A stretch of 64,000 nucleotides of DNA. It comes from Phaseolus vulgaris. Its lineage: Eukaryota; Streptophyta; Magnoliopsida; Fabales; Fabaceae. A program made the translations under genes and the position numbers. The DNA is taken from the NCBI RefSeq assembly GCF_000499845.2, contig NC_023750.2:30514369-30578368 (forward strand), given 5' to 3'. The stretch's first letter is position 1, and every line of letters begins with the position of its first letter. Positions 53,701-63,796 of the stretch are shown piece by piece. Under the pieces are notes generated by a model. It saw only the letters and a program-made list of their open reading frames with translations, did no database searches and had not been told where the DNA came from.

Positions 53701-56117
53701 AGCTCACCGGTCGCTTGGCAGCTCTGTCCCGATTTATGTCCGCTGGAGGGGAGAAAGGTCACCCATACTTCCAGTGTCTCAAACGCAACAGCAGATTTCT
53801 CTGGACACAGGAGTGCGAGGAGGCTTTCATCAAGTTAAAGGGGTACCTGGCGAGCCCACCAGTCTTGCGAAAGCCCCAGGTAGGCATCCCTCTTCGTCTA
53901 TATTTTGCTGTTACGGAGAGAACAGTCAGCTCAGTCCTGGTGCAAGAGCAGGACCAGGCCCAGAGGCCTGTTTACTTCGTGAGTAAAGTGCTGCAAGGCC
54001 CCGAAACAAGGTACCAAGCCCTCGAGAAGGCTGCTCTGGCGGTGGTGTTTTCAGCCAGAAGACTCAGGCATTATTTCCACAGCTTCACAGTGGTGGTGAT
54101 GACTGATCTGCCTATCCAGAATGTGTTGAAGAAACCTAATGTAGCAGGCAGGATGGTCAAATGGGCAGTAGAATTGTCAGAATTTGATATTCAGTACGAG
54201 CCCCGAGGACCGATCAAGGGGCAGGTGTTCGCGGACTTCGTAGTCGAGCTATCATCAATCGCGACACCTGCAGAAGGGCTAGATTTCCGATGGGTGTTAT
54301 CGGTGGATGGCTCCTCTAATCAGCAGGGAAGCGGCGCGGGAGTCATCCTGGAAGGACCAAATGGGGTACTGATCGAGCAGTCCCTCCGTTTTGCCTTCAA
54401 AGCTAGCAACAATCAGGCGGAGTATGAGGCCCTGATCGCAGGAATGTTGCTAGCAAGAGAAATGGGAGCAAGAAATCTGCTGGCCAAGAGCGATTCGTTA
54501 CTGGTCACCGGGCAGGTTACGAGGGAGTTCCAAGCAAAGGATCCCCAGATGGCAGCCTACCTGGAGTATGTGCAGCTCCTAAAGGCGTCCTTCACCGAGT
54601 TTGAGTTAGTGCACGTGCCAAGAGAGCAAAATGCCCGAGCAGACCTGCTTGCCAAGCTGGCCAGCTCAGGCAAGGGGGGGAAGCAGAGGACTGTCATTCA
54701 GAAGACCCTGAAGGTGCCGCGCGCGTTCGTATCAGACAACCAGGTGCTTCATGTATACAAGTCAATGGAGCGTCTAACGATCGATCATCACTCGTTGACC
54801 CAAGAAACGCTAAGAGCACCGAGGGTGAGATCGCGACCCTCAAAGACCGATGAGTTGATGGAGGTCCATGCGGAGAAGGAACCCGACACCTGGATGACGC
54901 CATACCAGCTATACTTAGAAGATGGTGTACTCCCGCTCGATCTGGCAGAGGCAAAAAGAATAAAGAGGGGTTCAAGTAAGTTTAGTCTTATAGATGGAAG
55001 CCTATTTAGATTTGGATTTTCTCACCCTGTGCAGATCTGTGTACACGGCGAGCAATGCACCAGACTCATGTCTGAGCTGCACGAGGGGGTGTGCGGAAGC
55101 CACGTAGGTGGTCGCGCTTTGGCAAGTAGAGTACTCCGCGCGGGGTACTACTGGCCAAAGCTGAAGGAAGATTGCATAAGGTTTGCTCAGCGATGCAAAC
55201 AGTGTCAACTGCATGCAGACTGGCACAAGGCACCCCCTGAGGAGTTGAGGTCCATCCATAGCCCGTGGCCATTCCATACATGGGGGATTGACATCTTGGG
55301 ACCCTTTCCCCTGGCGACAAGGCAGATGAAGTTCCTCATCGTGGCCATCGAGTATTTCAACAAGTGAGTGGAGGCAGAGCCAGTCGCACACATCACCGCA
55401 CAGAAAGTTGAACACTTCGTCTGGAAGAACATTGTCTGCCGCTTCGGAATACCCAAGAGGCTGGTTTCCGACAATGGCACCCAGTTCACAAGTCATCAGC
55501 TGAGGAAGATGTGTGAAGAGTTAAAGATACAACAGGTCTTCGCATCAGTGGAGCACCCGCACACCAATGGGCAGGTGGAGTCAGCAAACCGAGTGCTGCT
55601 CAGGGGGCTGAAGCGAAGACTAGACAAGGCCAAAGGAGGCTGGGCAAAGGAGGTCCCCAGAATTGTATGGTCTTATCACACCACCCCACAGTCCAGCACC
55701 CATGAGACACCCTTCAGCCTTGTCTATGGGACAGACGCCATGATTCCTGTGGAGATACAGGAGAGCTCCCCCAGATTCCTGAACTTCGTTGTTGAAGAGT
55801 CCAACGAAGAGCGTAAGGTAAATCTGGATTTGCTAGACGAAGTGCGAGAAGAGGCCAGAGTCAGTGCTGAAGCTGTGAAGAGAAGAGTAGAGCGGAGGCA
55901 CAACTCTAAAGTGAGGCCCAGGCGCTTCCAGGAAGGTGATCTGGTGATGAGAAAGGCGCATCAGAATGACATGCAGAACAAGCTATCCCCAAAGTGGACA
56001 GGCCCGTACAGAGTGGTGGAGACATTGGAGAACGGAGCCTATCGCCTAAAGACTTTGGAAGGAGGAGCAATCCCCAGGACGTGGAACGCCACCCATTTAA
56101 AATTTTATTTCAGTTAA
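50721..56117 (+). pseudogene. gag-pol of element C, one stop in the integrase
   Basis: From ATG 50721 (MPRNRQPSPAPSVD) the frame is open for 1548 codons and, after a single TGA at 55365-55367, continues in the same frame to the pol end at 56117. Order: gag coiled coil, Retrotrans_gag domain, CHHC knuckle (C365, CEFHQAFGHTLHSC), protease VDQGSSADVMFW, reverse transcriptase with YVDD at 914-917, RNase H, archaeal-type RNase H (VDGSSNQQGSGAG), integrase. The stop replaces the Trp after YFNK, just past the first catalytic Asp; all other copies have TGG or a separate lesion. Gag, protease, reverse transcriptase and both RNase H domains could still be made. It is a different family from A, B, D and G by sequence, but has the same layout. 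Confidence 0.93.
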
Positions 56118-56187
56118 AGTTGTACAGTAATGGCGTTCTCGCGCTAAAAGACACATGCTTTGTATGTGGTGGAAACAGTTGAACAGA

Positions 56188-56240
56188 CAAGGGGGCACTC
56201 TTTTCCCTAAGGAGGGTTTTTAACGAGGCCACCCAACTAA
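56188..56240 (+). other. Conserved post-pol motif, C copy
   Basis: GGGGGCACTC, TTTT, CCCTAAGGAGGG, T run, AACGAGGCCACCC, then AACTAAA in place of AATAAA. It is almost the same as in the other family although the surrounding sequence is unrelated. Confidence 0.7.
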
Positions 56241-56288
56241 AGAAAAATTTCCAGCATATCAAGTGTGCTCAAGTATTAAAGTTAAAAT

Positions 56289-56560
56289 CCTCCTTGCCCC
56301 AGGTGCAAGTGCAGGTGATTGGTTAGGCCCTACTTGCCCTAGGCGCAAGTACTGGCACCGATCTAAGTCTTCCTCACCCCAGGTGTGAGCGCAAGCAGTT
56401 AAAGGTTTGAAAAGCCAGGGGTGCTAGTAAGACCAAGGGAGGGAAAGGAAAGGTTTTGACAAAACGTCCTTATCCACTTGGCATACACCAATATTGGCCC
56501 AGTAAGACTCTTAGTCCGAAACCCTTCTCACCCCAGGAGTGAGGCAGGGAATGAGCGACT
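56289..56560. repeat. Stem-loop repeat array of element C
   Basis: Units CCTCCTTGCCCCAGGTGCAAG..AGG, CCTACTTGCCCTAGGCGCAAGT, TCCTCACCCCAGGTGTGAG and TTCTCACCCCAGGAGTGAG. The inner arms are CTTGC/GCAAG, ACTTGC/GCAAGT and CTCAC/GTGAG, at the positions where the other family has CTCGC/GCGAG. Confidence 0.65.
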
Positions 56561-57150
56561 CAACCCGCCAAAGGGTGATGACCTTGGGGAAAGTAAGAGG
56601 GGTTAGCGAGAAACACTTTTCTTTCCCCAAGACGAGGCATCACCTTGAGCGATCGATGTCAAAGTCCTTTATGCACTTAGCGCTAGAGCGACAGAGAAAG
56701 CTAAGTAAAGACTAAAGAACGATCACTGATGAGTCGTCAGTAATTGGCTAGTGGTGCAAAGCAGCGCACGAGGACTGTTAAACACCAAGCTGAGGGAATA
56801 GCCAGTCGTGATCAAGTAGAAGCGAAAGAATAAGAGAAGCAGATCGCGCTAAGCCTAAGCTGGTTAACACTTAGTTGTGCGCAAAGAGAAAGACGAAGCT
56901 CAAGATCGCGCTAAGCCTAAGTTGGTTAACACTTAGTCGTGTGCGAAAGGAAAGGTAAAGCCCAAGATCGCGCTGAACCTAAGCTAGCTAGTCGCGCACA
57001 TAAAGATAAGTGAAGTTCAAAGAAAATGCAAGAGAAGAAACTTACGCAAGAAAGAAGCATTGAGATATTACATTCATAGCCAAGTCTTATACAATTCCAA
57101 AGTGCAAAGAAAAACTGTGCAGAAGCTAAATTTACAGAGAAAAGAAGGGT
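56561..57150. repeat. Spacer of element C with a 62-bp tandem repeat
   Basis: Three units start AGATCGCGCT at 56841, 56903 and 56965. The first two contain the arms CTAAG and CTTAG around GGTTAAC. The rest of the segment (56561-56840, 57001-57150) is non-coding. Confidence 0.7.
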
Positions 57151-59377
57151 TTAAGGGGCAGGGGGAATGAGCTTTCCATCCACCACTTCATGGTAGATGC
57201 TGAACTGCGAGATGTCCAGGTCTGGGAGAACGCATTTGATTTGCTCGAGTGCTAGCTCGAATCCGTCTGTAAGGGCATCAGCACCCACATTCATCAAATC
57301 AGCCTTCTCCACCTCCAGTTCTTGCTTTGAAGCCTCCGCAGCATCTCTCTCAGTGGTGACGGCAGCAAGGGAGGAGGCCGCTTCAGACAGTTTGCCCACC
57401 ACCTCCTCAAGTCTTTTCTCCCCAACAGCAGCTGCCTCTTTGGCGGACTCGAGCTCCCCCAATAGCTGAGTGTTCTGTTGGCGCAGGGAGGAAGTCTCGG
57501 CCTTAAGCTCCACCACCTCGCAGTCCAAAGAGCTCACCATCTGCCCCATCAAGATCTCCGTCTTGATGGTCTCTTGGACCTGCGCTAGGTATTCCCTCCT
57601 AGCCTTCTCCACCATGCCTCGCATCAGTTCAACAGACCCTTGAGCAGCTTCGAAGTCACTTCGCAGTGACTCCTTGTCGTGCTCAAGCTCCTTCACCCTC
57701 TTCTCCAGGGCTATTTGTTTACGATGCTGGGTGGAGAATTCTAGAGAGAGCACCACCTGCCTTGCCAGGTGCATGTCAACCTCATCACCATTCCACTCGA
57801 CGAGCTCCCGGTTACTTATGAGCTGTCGAACCAGGGTGATGACCCTGCTGAAATTCTCGTGGGTGGCCCAGAAGCGCTTGGGCACGAGCTAGACCCACCA
57901 CATTCAAGAGCGGTGGTAGGGATTGGCAGCAGTGGTGGTGGTGCACCCCCAGCTTGGGCAGAAGCGCCCCCAGCAGGATGAGCGGATGGACCAGGTGATT
58001 GGCCTGCTGGGGGGGAAGATGGCAGTTTGGTAGTTGGAGGCAACTGGTGGCCTGGAGAAGGAAGGTTGGTGGGCTCTGGGGCAGTTTGAGCGCAGGGGGG
58101 AGGGGAAGACCCTTCCTCTACTTCCACCACCTCAATCTCTCCAGGCTGGAGAGATGAGGCCCCCTCAACCGCTGCTCTCTTTCTTTGGCGGTGAATAAGA
58201 GGAGAGCCTGAGCTTTCCTCTTCAGTTGAAGCAGCAGCAGAAGAAGCGGAAGCCTTCACCAGCCTTTTCCTTTTCTTCCCTTGCTCGGGGCCTTCAGCTG
58301 GCGCGACCGAGAGTGGAGGGGCCGCAATGGGCTCAGTTGTAGAAGAAGAGGAACCAGTGCCCTTGGCTCCCCTACGTTTGGCAAGCTCCAGCAGGGCCAG
58401 CTTCCTGTCTTTCCCCGTCATTGAGTCTGCATAGACGAGAAAGGGAGGGTTAGTTGACCAAGGTATGCAAGTAAGGTAAAAAACACATAAAACATGCATG
58501 AAAAGGTGCAGGCATCCTAAGAGAGGAAAAAAGAGCTACCTATGTACTTTTTTAAGGCCACCACATCGAACTCGTCTTTGATGAGACGAGCAGAATTGTA
58601 CTTGGCCCCCAGGAGCAGCCCGCACAGCTCGCGCTCATAGGGGGCCATAGCTTCGAGGCCCCTGGACTTCTTGAATTCAACTCCGGGAACCCAGTAGAGG
58701 GGATATCCCTCGAGCAGATGTGGACTTTGAGGGGTAGCAGATATCATGTAGAATCTGCCCTTCCAATCTTTGAAGGATTGCTGGTACAGGCCCAGGAGCA
58801 CCCGACCAGCAACCCCGTTCAGGCTGACCCAGGACTTGTCCCCAGGGTTCTTTGCTTTGAAGAAGTAGAGGAACACGTCCACAGAGGCGTTGTGCCCGAA
58901 ATAGCTGCAGAGGATTTGAAATGCCCGGATGAAGGCCCAGGCATTTGGATAGAGTTGGCAGGGCGCGACGTTTAGCTCCATCATCAGCTCCTTTTCGAAG
59001 AAGGTGAAAGGGAGACGCAGCTTCAACCTCTTGAAGATAGCGGAGTAGACAAAGACGAAGGGCACCCCATTGGTGGCCCTGTCATCCGCGCAGATAGGCA
59101 TCCCTCGAGGAGGGATGCGAATTTGAATGTTGAAGTCATTCTCCCTGTCGACGGAGCAGGAAGGCTCATCAGGATTGCGACTTAGCAGGGACTTGAGATG
59201 GCCCTCGGGCAGTAGAGTGGAGGTTTCAGCGAGCAATGCCAGGGGAGCCCATTCGTAGACCCTGGCATTGTCGTGGTAGGAGGTAGCCACAGGCGGTGGT
59301 GGAGCTGGCGCACTAGCGGAAGGCTGTGCACCAGAAGAAGAGGCAATGATGCGCGCAGTTTGTTTCAAGCGAGCCAT
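57151..59377 (-). pseudogene. Antisense additional gene (aORF) of element C, histone-H3-like N-terminus, frameshift in exon 2
   Basis: Exon 1 is 59377-58540; a phase-1 GT-AG intron of 113 bp (58539-58427) joins it to exon 2 (58426-57151). The ATG is followed by codons for ARLKQTAR, like the start of histone H3 (ARTKQTAR), then a serine- and proline-rich linker and the PF04195-type domain (FFEKELMMELNV, LYPNAWAFIRAFQI, SVDVFLYFFKAKNPGD, QSFKDWKGRF, YPLYWVPG). Exon 2 has basic KKRKRLVKA and HRQRKRAA, proline-rich stretches and a coiled coil ending DLDISQFSIYHEVVDGKL. A frameshift lies in the overlap 57816-57885; the downstream part is open in another frame. The family is distant from the A/B/D/G genes but has the same domains and intron position. 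Confidence 0.8.
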
Positions 59378-59985
59378 CGTGAGATAGCTGCAAATGGAGG
59401 AAAAACGAAAAGGTCAGAATGAATGGGAGAAGAAGGAATGATGAATGTTTCGGTGAAAACAGAAAAGGGAAAGGAGAAGGAGATGCCCAGATGAAAAGAA
59501 GAAGAAGAAGAAGCAGAAGCCAGAGTAAGAGCATGAAAAAACCCTAGCGCGGGTTCGAGAGAGGGAAATAGAGGAGATGAATGCATGATAACTAGAATGA
59601 TAAATGCAATCGGTAAAGATGACCGAAAGGGGGCCAGGAAGAAGAAAAACCATACCTTTGGATGATCGCAAGAGATTGGGAAGCAGAGAATTTGAAGAAA
59701 GATGGGTACGCAGAGGAGAAGTTCGTAGAGAGTCTGGGGGTCGAATGAAGAAGATGAAGGAACAGTGAAAGGGCGCGCCAATTTGAATAAGAGAAGCGCT
59801 AGCGACGCACAACGCTGGCCGTTGATGGGGCCACGTGTCGCGAGATTAAGAGAGGGAGTCCAAACGTTAAAGAAGCAGCACGTGAGGTGGCACGTGAGGC
59901 GACCCCACTTGCCACGTGGACTGAGGGCACGACCACTTAGTCTCTTCGCTGAGAACGAGTTCTCGACTCGAGACTGGGGGGCTTG
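59378..59985. other. Leader, 5' intron and polypurine tract of element C
   Basis: On the minus strand: donor CCAAAG|GTATGG (intron starts 59655), acceptor ATTTGCAG (ends 59388), 10 nt before the ATG. On the plus strand it ends GACTGGGGGGCTTG before the LTR, the same tract as in the other family. Confidence 0.65.
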
Positions 59986-61185
59986 TGATCCGATCGGTCA
60001 TCGGTAGTCGATGACGTCAGCATCAAAGAACCACGTGGACCACTCGCAGGGTGGCACGTGGACCAGGTGGCAGAGAGGTCAGGGGGACGATCGGCAAGAA
60101 AGGTGATCGGTGGTCAGTAACCAAGTGACCACCAACAGATCAGGCGGCAGAGAGGTCGGGGGACGGAGTATCCAGAATGGTGATCGGTGGTCAGTAGCCA
60201 AGTGGCCACCAACAGACCAGTTCTCAGACTAACGCCTGAAGGCAGAACGCGAGAAACAGATAAACACTGATCAGTCATCGGGGTATTGTCATCGGGGTCT
60301 TGTGTTACACGCAGTTAAACTGGGAATGAGATTCCCAGCGAGAGCGTTACGCATGGATCTCGCATGAGCACACCTCAGGGAATCATGCACGAGAGTGGCC
60401 TGAGGGAACTAGTAAACCAGTCAGTGGTTGATGATTCCCTCAACCCATTACGTGCATGGCATCGTGAAGGGTAAGCTGTATACGCAGGGAGCAACGTTTG
60501 GTGAGTGTGCCTAGACCAGCCACACCCGACGTTCTCCCAAGAGTATGCGATCTGCCCAGATAAGAGAAACATCCTAAGTTACTCCGCAAGGGCGTAACTT
60601 AGGCACACAAAGAGAAGCGCTAGAGCCCTTCCAGTAAGTGACACGTGTGTGGTTAGATGTGAGTTGCAGGCCTCCACGTGTCATCATCTGAGAGGGGTGC
60701 GGTCCAGACAAAAGAGCACTCCGTACCACTAAAGGTACAGACAGGCGCAGCCAAGCGCAGAGACGCGCAGACATGCACAGGCTCTCACGCTCCCCACTGC
60801 TGATTCTGAAGGTACGCTTTCTCTGAAAAGCATAACAGGGTTCTGACACATGCCAGAAAAGCATAACAGAATTCTGCTATGCCCAGAAGCAGGGAAAGAG
60901 AGATAAAAGAGAGAATCAGGGTGAGAGTGAGGGGAGAGAAAAAAAACAGAGTGCAAGAGTTCTCACACACACGTTACTAGTTTTCTAGTCTTTGGTGGTT
61001 CTGTGGACTAACTTGATCGTCGGAGTGCAAACGGCCGCTAGAGGCGCCGTCTGTGTGTTTTGCAGGTCACGTTTGGAGAAGCAAGAGGAGGTTCTGAGGG
61101 TGATTCTGCAGAAGACGCAGTCGCGTAGACAGGGTAGAGAGTGCTACGAAGCGATTCCTCCACGTTCGAGCTGCCGGCAGGATCA
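59986..61185 (+). repeat. 3' LTR of element C (1200 bp)
   Basis: TGATCCGATCGG to GGCAGGATCA, uninterrupted. It shows the original insertion site of D (CTCCC at about 60793). It is followed by the duplicated AGCTT and the resumed antisense gene of B. Confidence 0.95.
60573..60680 (+). promoter_or_regulatory. U3 control region of the C LTR: perfect hairpin and two G-boxes
   Basis: Perfect 10-bp arms CCTAAGTTAC (60573-60582) and GTAACTTAGG (60594-60603) with an 11-nt loop, then CACGTG at 60642-60647 and 60675-60680 (GACACGTGTG and CCACGTGTCA). The order and arm core match the U3 of the other LTR family. A weak TATA-like GATAAAA is at 60902. Confidence 0.55.
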
Positions 61186-63594
61186 AGCTTGCTTCTTGAG
61201 TTTTTCAATGGTTTCCTGAGCTTGGAGAAGGTCTTCAGCAACCTTCTTGGATTCTGCCTGCACTTGGCCCAATTCAGCAGCAATCTTCCCCTTTTCTTTG
61301 TTGGCTTCGGCAAGCTCAGCCATGGCGTCGTCCCTCGCCTTCTCCACCGTTCCCAGGAAGACCTCCCGATCGGCTGACCTTTGCTCCAGTTTCTTCACCT
61401 TGGCGGCGTCAGTTTTTATTAAGGCCTCTAGGTCAGCCACCTTAACGCGATAAGGTACAATCTTGCTCTCCAGCTCAATCTTCTCTTGAGCCAGAAGCTG
61501 CACCTTGTGGCGTAGATCGATGGCCTCCTTGCGCGCCAACCGGAGCTCGGTGCTCATCGCATCTTCTACTCGGGAGTGTTCAATCTCCGCGAGTGTCAGA
61601 TTGAAGGACAACTTCTCCACCTCAACCCTCATAGTGCTATTCTCAGGTTCGAAGGTTGAAGAGGTCATCCTGGAGCTTCCTGGTGGAGCTCTCCACAGCT
61701 CTAGATATAATGGTGGGGAAGTCTTCTGCCATCATCTTCAGTTTAGCAGAGAAAGGCTCCCACATCCTCTTAACCTCAATAGAGAGACCTGCCTGTGGAG
61801 GCGCCGGGTGGGCCTGTTGTTGGCTCTCGCCGCCACCTTCTTTAGTTGGTTGCTCAGCAGGTGCTTCTTGGCGCGGTGGCGACGTCGGGGATTCAGTAAT
61901 CAGAATTGGAGGGTTATGGGCAAGTTCATCCCCGATTGGAGCAACGTCTGCGGCTGAGGCATTTGAAGGAGGACCCCCTCCAGCTGTTGCACAAGGCGTG
62001 GAGGCGCTCGGGAGGTCCTCCATGAAGTTTGGCTCGGGGGCCTCAACCGCAGGTGGCGCAGACGCCAGTGGAATTGCTTGGACTGGTGAGGCAGGAGCTG
62101 GCGGAGGAGGCAATGTTGGAGGTGGAGCAGGCGTGGATGGCGGTGTTGATGTTGGAAGAGGGGGTGGAGAAGGTGGTGAAGAAGGTGCCACCCTCTTCCT
62201 CTTCGTGACGAGGCCATCTTCAGTAGCCTCGTCGTCTTCCTCCTCCTCCTCTTTGACCACTTGGGGGGCTTTCCTCTTAGGTTTCCTGAGGACAAGCTTC
62301 TTGCGTTGGTTGGCGGGTTGGACATCGGGAGGGGTTGTGCCTTTAGGTGGCGATCGGCCCTGTGCGGCGGCGATCTCCACCACCGAGTTTGGCACGGTTT
62401 GTGAACCCGATGCCAACCCGTGGGTTTGGGCGAGCGCCCTCAGTTCAGCGAGCTTGCCCTGGCCCAACATATTATCTGCATGGAGCAAAAATGCATGGGT
62501 TAGCTCAGAAAGAAAATAAATGCATAAGGCAGTATGCAGCAAAGCAGATAAATGGTGCAGAAAAATAAAACCAAAGTCTTGCGCATAACGCGCAAGACGC
62601 CCAGAAATAATTAACAGAGGCAATGATAGAATAAAGGCTTAGACGTTCTAACCTATGCGAATTTCGAGTTGGTCATCGAAGAATTCGAAGCAGATGAGCG
62701 TGGTGGTGAGGAAGGTGATGTTGGCATCTGCCACGCTCTTCCAAAAGAAGCAAAGGTCTCTGTCCAAGACACCCATGCTATCAGGACTTCTTGGCCTCCT
62801 GAAGCTACTCTTGGCCTCTTTGTTCCCCTTGTTTACCCAGTACAAGGGGAAACCGTCGAGCAACGACGCGTCTTTCTCGTTGGGGTGCACCTGGACGAAT
62901 TTGCCTTTCCAGTCTTTGTAGGATTGCTGGAAGATAGAGAGGATCGACCTCCCAGCAATCCCATTCAAGCTTACCCACAGGCGATCTCCTGGGTGCTTGG
63001 CTTCGAAGAGAAATAAGAAAACATCTACTGATGCTGGCAACCCCAGGTGGTCGCACATGACTTGGAACGCCCGCACGAACGCCCAGCTGTTGGGGTGGAG
63101 CTGGGCGGCGGCAATGTTGAGCTCGGTAAGAAGCTCCCTCTCAAAGCGAGTGAAGGGAAACCTGAGTTTCACCTTCTTGAACAAAGTTGTGTAAACGAAG
63201 CAGAAGGGTCCACCATTGTTCGCCTTGTCATCGGCGCAACTGGCAGGTCGGGGGGGCAAGGTAGCACCATCATCTTCTCGTCGTGCTCCTTATGGAATGA
63301 TTGGTGAGGCTCATCCCCCTTTGTCAACCGCAGAACTGCCCCAGCAGAATTTACGGAAGATGTTTCCCTCAACAAGGTCGAGTTGGCCCAGGGGTATAGT
63401 TTTTTGAAGTCTGGTGGGGGGACGGAGGCTCCACCGGTGACAGGCGGAGTCGCCTGGGCCAGGTTGGGGCGGGAGGGTGCAGACCTCTCAGCCTGAGAAG
63501 ACGAAGCACCACGTGCTCGCGGTGGGTCATGTGCTTGTGAGGAGGGGTTTCGTGATGAAGGAGGAGGGTTTGGGGTGATCTTTGAGCGAGTCAT
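61186..63594 (-). pseudogene. B antisense gene, main part, two frameshifts
   Basis: It joins 25455-25675 across element C. The ATG is at 63594 (MTRSKITP). Exon 1 ends at 62653, a phase-1 GT-AG intron spans 62652-62476, and exon 2 starts at 62475. A frameshift near 63241 (bases lost in GCGCACACTGGCAG) breaks the front of the PF04195-type domain, and a one-base insertion near 61650 breaks the start of the coiled coil. Between them the domain (LHPNSWAFVRAFQV, SVDVFLFLFEAKHPGD, DWKGKFVQV), basic KPKRKAP and TKRKRV and the proline-rich stretch are well kept. B is the oldest copy, yet its splice sites are still present. Confidence 0.88.
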
Positions 63595-63796
63595 TGCGGA
63601 AGCTGCAGAGGAAAAAGAAAAGGAAAAATGATCAGGGTTCGCAGAGGCTGACTCGATCATGGAAGAAGGGTGAAAAACGAACGAACGTAGGTTCGTTGCC
63701 ACGTTGACGAAGCCCTAAGTTACGAGAAAGGAGAAATGGAAAAAACAACCCACAACGTATACACCAGACAGTTATAGGATGATGCGAATCGGTTAA
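63595..63796. other. Leader region of the B antisense gene, truncated
   Basis: The acceptor-like CTGCAG precedes the ATG. The region aligns with 22557-22760 of A, then stops at AATCGGTTAA, where an LTR begins. The donor, the rest of the leader and the polypurine tract are missing. Confidence 0.6.

Larger units (their letters stand above)
25676..61185 (+). mobile_element. Element C: second Tat family, TSD AGCTT, interrupted by D
   Basis: C is about 11.76 kb without the nested D and its duplication. It is flanked by AGCTT (25671-25675 and 61186-61190) inside the antisense gene of B. The LTR is about 1.2 kb and unrelated at its start (TGATCCGATCGG) to the other LTRs, but it shares the end GGCAGGATCA. 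Ten base changes and one indel were counted by eye between the two LTRs. D is inserted in its 5' LTR. Gag-pol has one stop, and the antisense gene has one frameshift. Confidence 0.95.
5249..63796 (+). mobile_element. Element B: old Tat retrotransposon, interrupted by A and C
   Basis: B is present in three pieces: 5249-11780, 23948-25675 and 61186-about 63796. They join logically: pol is cut by A with the duplication AGAAT, and the antisense gene is cut by C with the duplication AGCTT. B has a 5' LTR, primer site, gag-pol with several stops, post-pol motif, stem-loop array and antisense gene. Its own 3' LTR is uncertain: an LTR starts at 63797, but the polypurine tract and about 400 bp that precede the 3' LTR in other copies are absent. 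The damage to every gene makes B the oldest reconstructable element in the nest. Confidence 0.8.
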
